From Butyrivibrio hungatei NK4A153 (lineage in GTDB: Bacteria > Bacillota > Clostridia > Lachnospirales > Lachnospiraceae), in NCBI RefSeq assembly GCF_000424465.1, contig NZ_AUJY01000012.1, positions 148,956 to 212,955 of the forward strand: a stretch of 64,000 nt of DNA. The letters are read 5' to 3'. The translations under genes and the position numbers were made by a program. Under the pieces are notes generated by a model, which had not been told where the DNA came from, did no database searches, and saw nothing but the letters and a program-made list of their open reading frames with translations. Numbering within the stretch: position 1 is the first letter of the stretch; each line of letters starts with the position of its first letter. Below are positions 63,045-64,000 of this stretch, one piece after another.

Positions 63045-63509
63045 ATGAGTATAGACATTTCACAGATTGTAATTACAGTTGCGGTAGTCTGTATTATTTT
63101 ATGGAGAATATCATACGGATCAAATATTGGCCTGGTTGCGGAAGCGGCAGGCTTAATTGCTGTCTTGGCGACATTTGCATCGGTGTATTTTATTATGGGC
63201 ATAATGGAAAATGTCCTGGATAAGAGCTTTGGAGGCATAATTCCAAAGATTGGATATCTGATTGTGGCGTTCGTTGTTTACAGAGTAATGACCGCGATCG
63301 GGGAAAACCTTCGGAAAATGAAGGAAATACCTGTGTTGGGAAGCTTTGACAGGATTCTTGGAGCGGTGCTTGGATTGATTGAAGCAATTGCGATTTTATA
63401 CCTGATAGAATACATTACTGATATAAAACTCTTGACAACCCTCCAGGCCGCATGGGAAGAGGTTTTTGGGAGTTTTAAAGACCAATTTTTAAAAAGTTTT
63501 ATAAAATAA
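63045..63509 (+). CDS. CvpA family membrane protein
   Basis: The ATG at 63045 follows AGAGGA. The 154-residue protein has four membrane helices and the CvpA segment VLGSFDRILGAVLGLIEAIAIL. CvpA was named for colicin V production, but in most bacteria it is an envelope protein of unclear role. It lies directly behind the DUF5711 gene and ends 22 bp before the rRNA promoter. Confidence 0.86.
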   Translation: MSIDISQIVITVAVVCIILWRISYGSNIGLVAEAAGLIAVLATFASVYFIMGIMENVLDKSFGGIIPKIGYLIVAFVVYRVMTAIGENLRKMKEIPVLGSFDRILGAVLGLIEAIAILYLIEYITDIKLLTTLQAAWEEVFGSFKDQFLKSFIK

Positions 63510-63531
63510 TCAAAAAATTTTAAAAAAGGTG

Positions 63532-63560
63532 TTGACACGGCCTATACCCTGTGATATTCT
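63532..63560 (+). promoter_or_regulatory. rRNA operon promoter
   Basis: TTGACA at 63532-63537 and TATTCT at 63555-63560 are 17 bp apart. The perfect -35 fits a strong ribosomal promoter. The AT-rich stretch upstream (63505-63530) may act as an UP element. Confidence 0.85.
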
Positions 63561-63566
63561 AAGTAA

Positions 63567-63714
63567 GCTGTCGCTGAGGACAGCGCAAACAAAGCACTTT
63601 GACAAATAAACAGTAATGCAACCCTGAAAGATTCCAAGAGAATAATTCAGAAAAATGTAAATTAACGGACAGAACGAAAAGCCAAGCTTAAGTTCTTAGC
63701 CGGATTAAACTTTT
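63567..63714 (+). promoter_or_regulatory. rRNA leader with hairpin and antitermination box
   Basis: GCTGTC/GACAGC (63567-63584) forms the first hairpin of the transcript. AAAGCACTTTGACAAATAAA at about 63594-63613 resembles a boxA antitermination element. The remaining leader is AT-rich and precedes the mature 16S end. Confidence 0.6.

Positions 63715-64000
<286 letters not shown>

Overview
The window is one contig piece of a low-GC, Gram-positive anaerobe, most likely a Lachnospiraceae member of the Butyrivibrio/Pseudobutyrivibrio type. This rests on the style of the partial 16S rRNA gene at the right end, lipobox lipoproteins, strong AGGAGG ribosome binding sites, many TTG/GTG starts, and a Clostridia-style set of genes (DUF1934, TbADH-like alcohol dehydrogenase, DUF5711, CobW, TraX-like proteins). 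Genus is an inference. No phage, integrase, transposase or CRISPR array was seen.

Layout. 1-8.1 kb is housekeeping: the end of a divergent unknown gene, ispE, a DUF1934 protein, a membrane-anchored unknown, an extracellular FKBP/trigger-factor-like lipoprotein, asnS, a coiled-coil NlpC/P60 peptidoglycan hydrolase and guaA. 8.13-9.02 kb has no recognisable gene. It holds a run of five hairpins followed by a degenerate tandem array of about 62-bp units, each able to fold, and leads into a PD-(D/E)XK-like nuclease gene whose expected ATG reads ACG. 9.9-12.2 kb carries an adenosine-deaminase-family enzyme, a methyltransferase and a GrpB-family protein.

12.2-18.8 kb is a peptide-antibiotic-type sensing and export locus: a TraX-like membrane protein, a response regulator, a histidine kinase that lacks its ATP-binding domain, a convergent ABC transporter with a double-length permease, and a divergent second, complete two-component system. 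An 11-bp-period direct repeat lies in the divergent control region. 18.8-21.0 kb holds small enzymes (nitroreductase, family-6-type DNA glycosylase, GNAT acetyltransferase, isochorismatase-type hydrolase).

21.3-30.9 kb is a four-gene signalling operon: an HD-GYP protein, a 1409-residue hybrid kinase with an extracellular beta-propeller, a double receiver protein, and a 7TM protein with a degenerate HD-GYP domain and an unknown duplicated C-terminal module. 31-36.5 kb has an acyltransferase, a lipoprotein, a secondary alcohol dehydrogenase, a CobW GTPase and an MFS transporter. 36.6-40.6 kb is a third two-component operon (regulator, repeat-bearing lipoprotein, large kinase, 23-residue membrane peptide) behind a promoter with 11-bp direct repeats. 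40.7-44.4 kb is a zinc/manganese-type ABC uptake operon with two accessory proteins. It is followed on the minus strand by two tandem membrane diguanylate cyclases and a three-gene SPFH/zinc-ribbon/TPM set resembling B. subtilis ydjI-ydjG-ydjH.

51.3-64 kb includes an ASKHA-type corrinoid activator without visible partners, a YARHG lipoprotein, a cupin / 56-residue Cys protein / NUDIX cluster, a zinc-ribbon membrane protein, tRNA-Ser(CGA), a phosphofructokinase with a mixed substrate motif, the classic dnaX-ybaB-recR operon, galM, a DUF5711 membrane propeller protein, a CvpA-like protein, and the promoter, leader and first 286 nt of a 16S rRNA gene.

The window is rich in signalling: three two-component loci, one hybrid phosphorelay, two diguanylate cyclases and two HD-GYP proteins. 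Environmental sensing through phosphorelay and c-di-GMP is therefore a plausible shared theme, although no direct link between the loci is shown by the sequence.
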